Below are positions 44,116 through 52,243 of a stretch of 52,243 bases of DNA, piece after piece. The notes under the pieces are model-generated. The model was given only the letters and a program-made list of their open reading frames with translations, did not search any database and had not been told where the DNA came from. Source of the stretch: Branchiostoma floridae (lineage: Eukaryota; Chordata; Leptocardii; Amphioxiformes; Branchiostomatidae). Where the stretch lies: contig NC_049990.1 in assembly GCF_000003815.2 (NCBI RefSeq), forward strand, positions 1,269,209 to 1,321,451, given 5' to 3'. Position 1 is the first letter of the stretch, and the number at the start of each line of letters is the position of its first letter. Both the position numbers and the translations under genes were made by a program.

Positions 44116-44347
44116 TAAGTAAAAAATCGTACTGTTTAACTTAAAATTGGCTACAATGCACAAACACAGTAACAAATTTGGGTAGCTTGTCGTCGTTATT
44201 GTGTAGTTTTTGTACGTTTAATTAACGCAAGTTTAGAGTGTCGGGTTTAGCGATACAGCAGGGCGTGCAGAATGGCGCGGTGAGTGGTACACGAAACTAC
44301 ACAAAGGCCAGGAAATACTAATCATTGTATTGTATTCTATTTTCAAC

Positions 44348-44508
44348 TAGTCTCCAAGCAGACCCTACGGTACCTTAGAAATAGTATCATAGCTGGCAAG
44401 GGACTTAGTGTAGCCCTTTGGCCGGCTATCTCCATTTGGCCGGCTATGCTCCTTTGCCAGCTTTTATATTATCTCTAAGGCACCGATGGGTCTGCTTATT
44501 GGAGACTA
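44348..44508. mobile_element. Foldback MITE
   Basis: Ends TAGTCTCCAAGCAGACCC and GGGTCTGCTTATTGGAGACTA pair, followed by CGGTACCTTAGA/TCTAAGGCACCG and AGCTGGCAAGGGA/TCCTTTGCCAGCT arms. Total about 161 bp. It shares the CTCCAAGCAGA end with the foldbacks at 28054 and 33664. Confidence 0.75.
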
Positions 44509-44934
44509 TTTTCTACTGGATGAAGAGGATACACCACCAGTTGTGCAGACACATGGGATTGTGCCTTGATAGAAGGTGTCAATTTGACAGTGCTAAATTT
44601 ATTATTGGCCAGGTGCTGAAACTCTGGCCTGTCAGAGGGTACAATAGTTAACCGGCCACAAGTGGCACCAAAAGCCACCAAGAAGAGGATAGCAAAGTCA
44701 AGTGCAAGAAGTGTTCCCACATACATTATGAAATTATGACAGAAACACCATCATTCCTGCATCGAATGACCTGAAGTTTGGCACTAAGGTAGAGTGGGCC
44801 AATACCCAGACCCGATTTTTTCTGTGTTTTTTTATAGATCTGTATCTGTATCTGTATCTATATAGCCGGTATAACCGCCGTTCGGCGTAACACACCAGCT
44901 TCGCAGGCACGCGGCACGGCAGCAGCTGGTTATA

Positions 44935-45696
44935 TTACACCGAACGACTCATTACACCTACCTTTTGCACATCTATCTGCAAGCGTTCTTTAAAACTACC
45001 CAGAGAAGATGCCCCTACTGTACTTGGTGATAACAAATTCCACTCTACGATAGTTCTGGGAAAGTACGAATTTTTGAACACATCAATCCTAGGTTGGTAA
45101 CTCTGGTATTTGAATGCATGACTGTTTCTTGTTCTTTTTTGAGCTGGTATTAGATACTTATCAGTTGGTACGTCCACCAGTTTATTGGTCATTTTGTACA
45201 TCATGGAAAGTCTGGACATTTTCCTTCTATCTTCAAGTGACATCCACTGCAAATCTGTTTTCATTTTGGTAACACTAGAATCCCTGTTATAGTTGTTTGT
45301 GCAGAATCGGGCAGCTTGGTTCTGTACCCTTTCAAGTTTATCTTTGTCTTTCTTTGTATACGGGTCCCATACTGTATACGTAGCAGCATACTCAAGGTTA
45401 GGTCTTACTAGTGACGTGTATGCAAGTGATTTTACCCTGGTTGGGCATGCCCACAAGTTGCGTTTGATTACTCCCAATGTCTGTTTAGCCTTGGTTGTTA
45501 TTTTGTTAACATGGACACCCCACTTCAGCCCAGTTGTTAATGTAACACCCAGGTATGGGTGAGTTTTTGTGGTTTCTAATGTCTGACCACAAAACTGGTA
45601 AGGGGACACTTTTGGTGTTCGTTTGTTCGTTATGTGCATGATATAGCACTTATCAGGATTGAACTGCATAAGCCATTTCCTTTGCCATTCTTCCAA
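44935..45696 (-). pseudogene. Retrotransposon frame 2: C-terminal part of reverse transcriptase
   Basis: Encodes the segment after the catalytic core: EEWQRKWLMQFNPDKCYIMH, PYLGVTLTTGLKWGVHVNKI, ARFCTNNYNRDSSVTKM, LEDRRKMSRLSMMYKM and a conserved tail SSLGSFKERLQID. The FNPDKC..M and YLGV motifs are standard for CR1/L2/Jockey reverse transcriptases, just after the YADD region. Fingers, palm motifs A-C and the endonuclease end are deleted. It is one base out of phase with frame 1 at the junction near 45690, so no fusion protein is made. Confidence 0.85.
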
Positions 45697-46756
45697 GAAT
45701 AATTACGTTGTCGGAGTTTATCTTAGTTCCCACTTTATCTATAGAGCTGTCGAGCTCATCCAGACTATTGCCCTGGTCCGACGGCGGCCTGTAATATGTA
45801 CCAATCATTAGCGGTTTCTTTCCTGCAAGTTGGGTTTGTGTCCAAATGATCTCACAGTCTGTGTCCAGATCTGGTCTGTGGGTGACAATCAGATCATTCC
45901 TGTTTGCCTGAAATACACCACCTCCTGGGCCAGTTTTTCTGTCTTTACGGTGTACTATGTAGTTGTCAGGGAATATTTCACTGCTTGATATGTTTTCATT
46001 GAGCCATGACTCTGTGCCCACTAATATGTCTGGTTTATAAGTGTCAATCACAGTTGCCAATTCAGCAGTTTTATTTCGAACACTCTGGCAGTTTACCAGC
46101 AGGAGTTTAGCCTTGTTCTTTTTGTGGCTATTACCTCTAGTGTGAGTTTTCCCCTGCTTTGATCTAAGTGGGGTGGATGTTGCCGCCGGTGTGTCACCTA
46201 TTAAACTTGAGTTCAGCGTATCAAATGAATTTACCGAATGGAAGCTGTCATCAGTGATGTCGAACATGTCTGATGCAAAGTTTGGTGTGCCGCAGTCACA
46301 GCATATCCATGAGTATGATTTGTGGGTTTCTAATACAGTGTATACCTGGGAACATAGCCCAATGCAATCTTTGTGATACCATCTATTGCAGTCATCACAA
46401 CATATGGCAGCTTGTGTGTTCTGTACAGCCTTGTTACAGCTCCCACAAAGACACTTAGGTGGTCTAGGTCCTGGGTTCACCTCAACATCTCCACTTAAAA
46501 GCAGTATTAGTATCATTGACAGCTTAGTACTATCATTGTGCATCAGTAATTTGTTGCGGCTGAAATAAGTCCCATTGAGCCCACTGTGTTTAATCATGAA
46601 GGCAAACGTGGCCCAGTCAGAAGTACAGTCAGATCTGAAAGTACATCTGACATTTCCTTCATTTATCTCATGTTTTGTGTTTGGCTGTGATCCTGGTTCG
46701 GCTTTGCTGAGCATTAGACAAAGAGCCAGAAATATGCATGTGCAATGGAGTTCCAT
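45653..46756 (-). CDS. Retrotransposon frame 1: signal-like N-terminus, 2A motif, PHD finger, truncated AP endonuclease
   Basis: 367 codons. Residues 1-20 are a hydrophobic signal-like segment (MELHCTCIFLALCLMLSKAE). Residues 82-97 are ILILLLSGDVEVNPGP, an exact D(V/I)ExNPG|P ribosome-skipping 2A motif. A C4HC3 PHD finger follows (about 102-156: CLCGSCNK, CCDDCNRWYHKDC, SWICCDCG). From about 215 the AP endonuclease begins: LLLVNCQSVRNK, DILVGTESWLNE (catalytic N and E), GPGGGVF. It breaks off after DNVIILG, where GGDFN would be expected, and 16 out-of-frame codons lead to a stop. The start codon lies directly below the minisatellite. Unexpressed or not cannot be told. Confidence 0.85.
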   Translation of the reverse strand: MELHCTCIFLALCLMLSKAEPGSQPNTKHEINEGNVRCTFRSDCTSDWATFAFMIKHSGLNGTYFSRNKLLMHNDSTKLSMILILLLSGDVEVNPGPRPPKCLCGSCNKAVQNTQAAICCDDCNRWYHKDCIGLCSQVYTVLETHKSYSWICCDCGTPNFASDMFDITDDSFHSVNSFDTLNSSLIGDTPAATSTPLRSKQGKTHTRGNSHKKNKAKLLLVNCQSVRNKTAELATVIDTYKPDILVGTESWLNENISSSEIFPDNYIVHRKDRKTGPGGGVFQANRNDLIVTHRPDLDTDCEIIWTQTQLAGKKPLMIGTYYRPPSDQGNSLDELDSSIDKVGTKINSDNVIILGRMAKEMAYAVQS

Positions 46757-46786
46757 CCTGTTTTCTATTCCTACCAGCGGGACCCA

Positions 46787-47360
46787 GTCACCGCTCTCCT
46801 GTTATTTACTAGCGGGCTTCTAAGTCACCGCTCTCCTGTTATATACCAGCGAGACTCCAAGTCACCGCTCTCCAGTTGTTTTCCAGCGAGACTCCAAGTC
46901 ACCGCTCTCCAGTTATTTGCCAGCGAGACTCTAAGTCACCGCTCTCCAGTTATTTACCAGCGAGACTCTAAGTCACCGCTCTCCAGTTATTTACCAGCGG
47001 GCCTCCAAGTCACCGCTCTCCAGTTATTTACCAGCGAGACTCCAAGTCACCGCTCTCCAGTTATTTTCCAGCGAGACTCTAAGTCACCGCTCTCCAGTTA
47101 TTTACCAGCGAGACTCCAAGTCACCGCTCTCCAGTTATTTACCAGCGAGACTCTAAGTCACCGCTCTCCAGTTATTTACCAGCGAGACTCCAAAGTCACC
47201 GCTCTCCAGTTATTTTCCAGCGAGACTCCAAGTCACCGGTCTCCAGTTATTTTCCAGCGAGACTCAAAGTCACCGCTCTCCAGTTATTTTCCAGCGAGAC
47301 TCCCAGTCAACGCTCTCCTGTTATATATCAGCGGGACTTCCAATCACCGCTCCTGTTACG
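46787..47360 (-). repeat. 37-bp minisatellite in the retrotransposon 5' UTR
   Basis: About 15 full copies of a 37-bp unit, on the plus strand GTCACCGCTCTCCAGTTATT then TACCAGCGAGACTCCAA. The central copies are nearly identical and the outer ones degenerate. The array ends about 30 bases upstream of the retrotransposon start codon. The plus-strand frame across it (SHRSPVIYQRDSK-type repeats) is an artefact. Confidence 0.95.
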
Positions 47361-47653
47361 CAGTCACCACTTTCCCAACTCTGCTCTGGATTGATAAGTG
47401 TTCTTGTGTTAAGTGATCGGTCCGAGTGGAAAGTAGTGAATTCCAAACAGGTTCTGCTATCGCAAACCTGTAAATTGTGCTGTTACAGGGGTCTAGCTAC
47501 CGCCGGCCGAAACCCGACGTGTCGCCGATAAACCACGCAAATTCAACAACTGTGGTACAGACCAAACAAGAAATATCAATTCCAAATGTTGTATTTTGTA
47601 AATGAAATCACCAAATAGCCTATAGAAGTAAGTTCAGGTCAAAAATCTGCTTG

Positions 47654-49193
47654 ATACCTTTAAAATGATTTTATGGATGTTTTTAGGTGGTGTTCTGACC
47701 GAACTGTATAATTGTGCCTCCTGTGCCCAGGTATTAAGCCCAATGGACCCGAAATTTGGTATGATAGTGCATGAGATATTTACTAAAAGGACCCCGATAT
47801 CATTAGCCTGGGTACCATTCTCCGCGGTCGGCTTTGGGGTGTTTTACCCGGCACCGACCTGCTTCTGTCAGTCTGTCTGATTAGCTGCCCTTTGAGATTT
47901 CGCCGATAGAGCTTGTAGCCGGCCTTTTGAGTTTACCCCGACTTTCTTTCTTGAAGAACAACGGTGTCTTCTTTGTTAATGTGTGAATCACTAGCATACT
48001 GTTTGCGTGTTGTAATCAAGAAATAAAAGTGTGATTACTGTACAGTACTAGTATGAAAGAACCGTAATTTCGAGTCATTCTCAAACTGGATTTTTTTTTT
48101 CAAATTCAATTTTAGAACAGTCCATTTTCGCAAGGAGGAGCGGAGTAAAAATAGCTGAATTTGCTCCTAAGCAAATACCGGCCTTTCTAGTTTCATTACT
48201 TTTCTATAACGTTAAGTTTTCAATGCCAATGTAAAGTTTTGTTTTAGTGCCTAAAATTGCAATTCAGCGTCCTAAGGTGCTGTGAACGATTTAGAGATCA
48301 ACAATAAATGAACAATTATTAAACAGTTTGTGACCTATCGGTCGCAGTGCGAGTGTAGCCTCTAGTGGGCGCTAATGGTGTTAAGAATATATGACGACAC
48401 GGGTGTTATATAGAATGTTTATGATGTAGATAAAAGCAACCAAATGGTTACATAAATATAAAATCCAGACGAAACGACGACAGAATTGACGCCACTAGAT
48501 CTATAGATCAGCAACAACCCAATGATGATAGAACGAAATAAATAAATAGTAGACTTGCGCAAAATTAGGTAACAATTCTTTAAGAAGATTCACTGTGGTA
48601 CAAATGACATGCACCGACAAGATGAACAACGAATCATGTAGGTATGCAGACGCATTATCATTTGGATGATGGCGCAGTCTTAGTACTGATCAAGTTTACA
48701 GCTTTACTTAATCTAGTGGTAAACGCCAGTGGAAAGATACATATTAAGGAGATAATGAGTGCCGGTACGGTGATAGGGACGATAAAGGGAAAGTTATCTG
48801 GGAAGCGTTTTTGAATACACACATGTTAGGAAATAAATACTATTGAACATTGAATTATTTTCAAGGTTAGTGATTAATTGATTGATTAATTGATTTCTGT
48901 GGGTTTACTTAGGTTTATGACCAGTGGAAATTTCGGGAGGCATAATTTCAGTAATATTAAAGAAAAAGGAAAAAATACTATTGAAAAAAGTGGGCAACTT
49001 AGCTTAGAAGTAAAGATTTAAACACCCAGTGAACTTAAAACTAAGTGCCGTGTACAAGCTAATTCTTAAAGATATGCAATCAGCCTTATGGGGTAATGCT
49101 ATCTCCACAATCTTGACCTTATCTGGTACATCTTGTTTGATAAATTCTACCTGCAATGAAGGATATTGTTTAAAAACTGACAAACTGCCTTAC
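47654..49193. other. Repeat-derived and non-coding stretch
   Basis: Up to about 48154 this is the right part of the TIR-bounded composite. From 48155 to 49193 the sequence is AT-rich with no frame or repeat I can support. Confidence 0.5.
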
Positions 49194-49246
49194 TTGATGA
49201 TGCAGGGCCCGTCCTTCCCAGCCTGGTGTCCCTGCCGCGGCGTCAG
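49194..49246 (-). CDS. Likely upstream exon of the DCX-EMAP gene
   Basis: A GC-rich 53-base island in AT-rich sequence, bounded on the minus strand by TTTCTCCCAG and AA|GTAAGG. In the frame set by the next exon it encodes LTPRQGHQAGKDGPCII and leaves two bases (AA) that join the T of exon 40290-40406 to give GPCIIN-VFRNGD, a plausible doublecortin start. The intron would be about 8.8 kb. Supported by phase, composition and splice sites, but not by homology I can check. Confidence 0.6.
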
Positions 49247-49699
49247 CTGGGAGAAACAGACAAGGTACAATTATCAACTACAACTGTGAAGTCCTGTTTT
49301 CCTTTAATACCATTAATCATTAACTACAACGATGAAACCATACTTTCTTTTGATACCATTTACGTAATCTTTATTGAGATACGGAACACCGTAGCATGTC
49401 TTCTACGTTCTTTGGGGAACATATATGGTATGGATTAATTATCAATTACACTTAGTTGCGAATCCATAACCCGAATGATGAATCCAAATAGCTTTGGGAA
49501 GACTGTGTTCAGCTCTCCCAAATTTAGATTTAGGTCCGAATGGAATCTTGATCTGTGTATGTATATCAAAATGCGTTATCTTATACCACAGTAATCACCA
49601 TGTATGTAGAGCACAGTAATAAACAATAAACGTTAAGTACAGGCAATTTTTTACACTCAATTCAATTGCACATTGTCTTATCTAACTACAATTTCAAAC

Positions 49700-49790
49700 G
49701 TATGTCCTGCACACAACTTTTATTCATTCATTCATCCATTCATTCATCCATCTTTTCATTTATCATTCATTCGAATTCGTTCAAACATTG
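49700..49790. repeat. ATTC/CATT simple repeat
   Basis: Interrupted ATTC/CATC repeats at about 49723-49772. May be the tail of a lost retroposon. Confidence 0.7.
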
Positions 49791-50175
49791 ATACAGGCAC
49801 TCAATAATTAACAAGACAGGCAACTCATTAGAACATAGTCAATGGTAGGTTTGCATCATGATTGTAGCTAACAACCCCCCTCCCAACGTAACACCAAAAC
49901 TTTCGAAGTCATGATGATGATGATGAAAACTTTTGAAAACACCCCGTCTTCACCCAAATGTGTCATTTGCAACAGATGCACTTGAAGTTCTCAGAGGCAA
50001 TTTTGCTACAAGTGCACCGCCGAGACATGAGAACCGGTCTTAAGTTTCCTCACAAGGAAATCATACTTCAATGATAAGACCATCAAGGTAGTTAACTATA
50101 GCTCTGGGTACTATCGTCATTTAGTTTATTCCTTTGGGTTCGATTCTTTGTAGTGTTGATGACACCATCATCATT

Positions 50176-50231
50176 AGCTGGTGTGTTACGCCGAACGGCG
50201 GTTATACCTGCTATATCGATACAGATACAGA
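50176..50231 (+). mobile_element. Very short CR1-like 3' end
   Basis: AGCTGGTGTGTTACGCCGAA then CGGCGGTTATACCTGC, ending in (GATACA)2. It matches the 3' end of the retrotransposon at 44838-44930 (minus) with a few changes. A 5'-truncated insertion of the same family into one unit of the tandem array. Confidence 0.85.
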
Positions 50232-51151
50232 TGACGAATCGATCTTCGTTTATTCCCCTGATCGAAATAATAGACATCTGGAAAAGTGTCGTTTGTTTTC
50301 CTCTTCTTCAGACGCTGTTGGTTGTAGCAAATGACTGTGACTTTCAGTCAATTTTGTTACAAGTGTACCACAGAGACTCCGTTACAAGCCTCCACATTTT
50401 CCCACACGGAAACCATGTATTTGCGGGACTAACTGCAGTTATGGGTGCTATATCATGCATCAATGGTGATACTACCCCTGGCTGATGGATCAGGGGAGTT
50501 AACCATAGCTTTCCAATCTTTATTGACACGACAGCGACTTTCGTAAGGTCTACATGTATAACAACTACTTACAGTACAAATAAACACACATATATGGATA
50601 TATATAGGTATGAATAAATCAACATATAGGGTCTAGCATGTCATTAACACTATTAGTTCTACGGTATAAACATTCGTGGATATATTTGCCTACTTGTACA
50701 CGGTGAGGGTTATCGCCTCCCAGAATGTAGTTGAAAATTTATCTATCGAACAGAGAGTAGCAAATTCTTTAGAGCAAGTGGAAAGTAATGTGAACAGCTC
50801 TGTGCGTTTATCATTATATCGAGAACAATCCATAACAAAATGACGTTCGTCTTCGATCATTATAGATTGCTTCAGTTTATTCCTCTGAGTCCAATTCTTT
50901 GTAGTGCTGATGATGAACCCATCGTCGTTCTTAACATTGACCGAAACAATAGACATCTGGGAATGTGTCGTTTGTTTTCCTCTACTTCTTCAGACGCTGT
51001 TGGTTGTAGCAAACGACTGTGACTTTCTCAGAGACAATTTTGTTACAAGTGTACCACAGAGACTCCGTTACCAGCCTCCGCATTTTCCCAAACGGATTGC
51101 TACAGTTTATTCTTTTGAGTCCAATTCTTTGTAGTGTTGATGACGAACCCA

Positions 51152-51232
51152 GGGTTAGCCCTTGACAATAGCCTATGGCTAGTTGGGCAGCCCTGGCTGT
51201 ATGTATACAGCTGAACCAATAAATAAATAAAC
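51152..51232 (+). mobile_element. Short retroposon 3' end with AATA tail
   Basis: GGGTTAGCCCTTGACAATAG through CTGTATGTATACAGCTGAAC and (AATA)n. Comparison with other units of the array (GAACCCA then TCGTCGTTC) shows that about 80 bases were inserted. It looks like the 3' end of a CR1/L2-type element of a family different from the GATACA-tailed one. Confidence 0.65.
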
Positions 51233-51780
51233 TCATCATCGTTCTTCCCATTGATCGAAACAATAGACATCTGGGAATGTGTGGGGTTTCTTTAACGTGC
51301 ATGGGGTGGTGCTATGGGTGCTATAATTACTGATTGCTTCAGTTCAGTCTATTCCTTTTTTCCTTTGAGCCCAATTCTTTGTAGTGTTATTGATAAATCC
51401 ATCACCGTTTTCCCCTTGATCTAGACCATAGACATCTTGTCTCCCTCTTTTCCCGACGCTGTCGGTTGTAGCAAATGAATGTGACTTTCTTGGAGACAAT
51501 TTTGCTACAAGTGTGCCACCGGGACTGCATTACCAGCCTCCACACTTCCGCACACGGGAACATCTATAATAAGACAATCACGGGACTTACTGCAGTTATG
51601 AGTACTATTATGATGGATTGCCTAGTTGTTGTTTTTTTTTCCTTTGAGTCCAATTCTTTGTAGTGCTGATTGTGAGTCTACCGTCGTTTTCCCATTGATC
51701 GTAGCTCATCTAATGTTGAAAAGGAGCTTTGTATCTAGATCTGTCCTCTCCAGACTCATTTGGTTGTTACAAAACTAGAT

Positions 51781-52243
51781 GAGTAAGTCGGTACAGGAAC
51801 CTGGAGGTGGTCTGAAAGGCACAGATTGAACAGCCATATCTTCGCTGGACCGACCGACCGATCTATATTTGGCCAGTTTCTAATTTCTTTAGCCTCCACC
51901 AGGCCTTCCTACAAGAAACAAACCTTCCTATAAGAAACCAACTATTTATGAGTATATCCAAAATACACGCTTACTTTCTGTTTATTCCTGACAATGAGAA
52001 ATCAGTCCTGCTACTAAAATCAAAGAACCCAATACATCATAAAAGAAGCGGGTAAATTCGTCTTCCACTGCCTAAAAAGAAGAAGTCAAAATGCAGTTCC
52101 TAGCACCTTTGTATTTTCCTTATTTTACATGTTGTTTGTACCTGCAATTAGCCCTCGGGCAAGACTTTGCAATAAACATCCCCCCTACAAAGGTGAGGGG
52201 ATTGTAGAATTCGGAAAAAAAATCGGGAAATTTGCCAATAGGC
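51781..52243. other. Non-coding stretch at the window end
   Basis: No gene, RNA or repeat structure that I can support. Confidence 0.5.

Larger units (their letters stand above)
44838..47653 (-). mobile_element. CR1-like non-LTR retrotransposon with internal deletion
   Basis: The insertion can be delimited because it splits a repeat whose intact copy is at 43655-43690: the target reads TTTTTTTATAGAT on one side and ACCTTTAAAATG on the other. In transcript direction it has about 890 bases of 5' UTR with a 37-bp minisatellite, a first open frame (46756-45653), the end of a reverse-transcriptase frame (45696-44935), and a 3' end GGCGGTTATACCGGC followed by GATACA repeats (44841-44858). A 2A motif, a PHD finger and the start of an AP endonuclease are intact; the reverse-transcriptase core is missing. 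Not able to move by itself. Confidence 0.85.
43468..48154. mobile_element. TIR-bounded repeat composite with internal duplications
   Basis: The left end TTATTTTTACTCCGC (43468) is matched by GCGGAGTAAAAATAGCT at about 48140-48155. Inside are two diverged copies of a module. One part, GAATGACCTGAAATTTGGCA with GTAGAGTGGGCCAATACCCA, lies near 43595 and 44765. The other, CTTTAAAATGATTTTATGGA, lies near 43675 and 47660. The second copy is split by the retrotransposon. Whether it is a single DNA transposon or an accretion of repeats is uncertain. A (TTTC)n run lies at 43528-43550. Confidence 0.45.
49940..51780. repeat. Degenerate tandem array with unit of several hundred bases
   Basis: A block recurs four to five times: CCAATTCTTTGTAGTG.TGAT, then GATCGAAACAATAGACATCT, TTCAGACGCTGTTGGTTGTA, AGACAATTTTGTTACAAGTG and CCGTTACCAGCCTCC. 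Copies lie near 50130-50410, 50880-51095, 51115-51290, 51360-51560 and 51640-51770, with a relic at about 49975-50075. Small frames across it are not conserved. No transposon ends identified. Confidence 0.7.

Noticed and set aside
46787-47360. CRISPR-like array
   Set aside because: Units are contiguous with no unique spacers, and the genome is clearly animal.
46745-47416. 223-codon plus-strand frame of SHRSPVIYQRDSK-like repeats
   Set aside because: It is a read-through of the 37-bp minisatellite; the unit length is not a multiple of three, so the frame cycles and happens to lack stops.
49029-49289. 86-codon plus-strand frame
   Set aside because: It lies opposite the GC-rich candidate exon on the minus strand and has no other support.

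Overview
The window is eukaryotic, intron-rich animal DNA, most probably from a cephalochordate (amphioxus, Branchiostoma) or another invertebrate deuterostome. The evidence is two chordate-style multi-exon genes with canonical GT-AG introns, very many minisatellites and MITEs, and a CR1-type retrotransposon carrying a 2A peptide and a PHD finger, a combination known from amphioxus and sea urchin. The taxon is an inference.

Layout. (1) 1-10998: no confident gene; transposon remnants, including a hAT element with a perfect 8-bp target duplication and a nested piggyBac-like element (5298-6596), a Penelope-like element around an assembly gap (3721-4737), and a short coding-like relic (8084-8485). 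(2) 10999-17739, plus strand: ten exons of a DNER orthologue (eight EGF repeats, a transmembrane helix, a short tail with YDEF). The 5' exons are not seen. (3) 20123-40406, minus strand, tail-to-tail with dner: 29 exons in continuous phase encoding doublecortin, then two HELP-WD40 modules, then an acidic linker and an EF-hand region. This is a DCX-EMAP type protein. A likely further 5' exon lies at 49194-49246, so the transposon-rich stretch 40407-49193 would be one large intron. (4) 43468-48154: a TIR-bounded repeat composite carrying a nested CR1-like retrotransposon on the minus strand. (5) 49247-52243: diverged tandem repeats with two small retroposon 3' ends.

The most unusual feature runs through both genes. 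About 13 of the 39 visible exons are accompanied by truncated tandem copies of one exon edge with its splice site: exon start plus acceptor copied upstream, or exon end plus donor copied downstream. Examples are eight decoy acceptors before the last dner exon, four before a dner EGF exon, six truncated copies plus an array of perfect CAG|GTGAGT donors after a WD40 exon, and six donor copies separated by TTTG repeats. All reading was done by eye; exon phases were checked by hand and agree throughout both genes.
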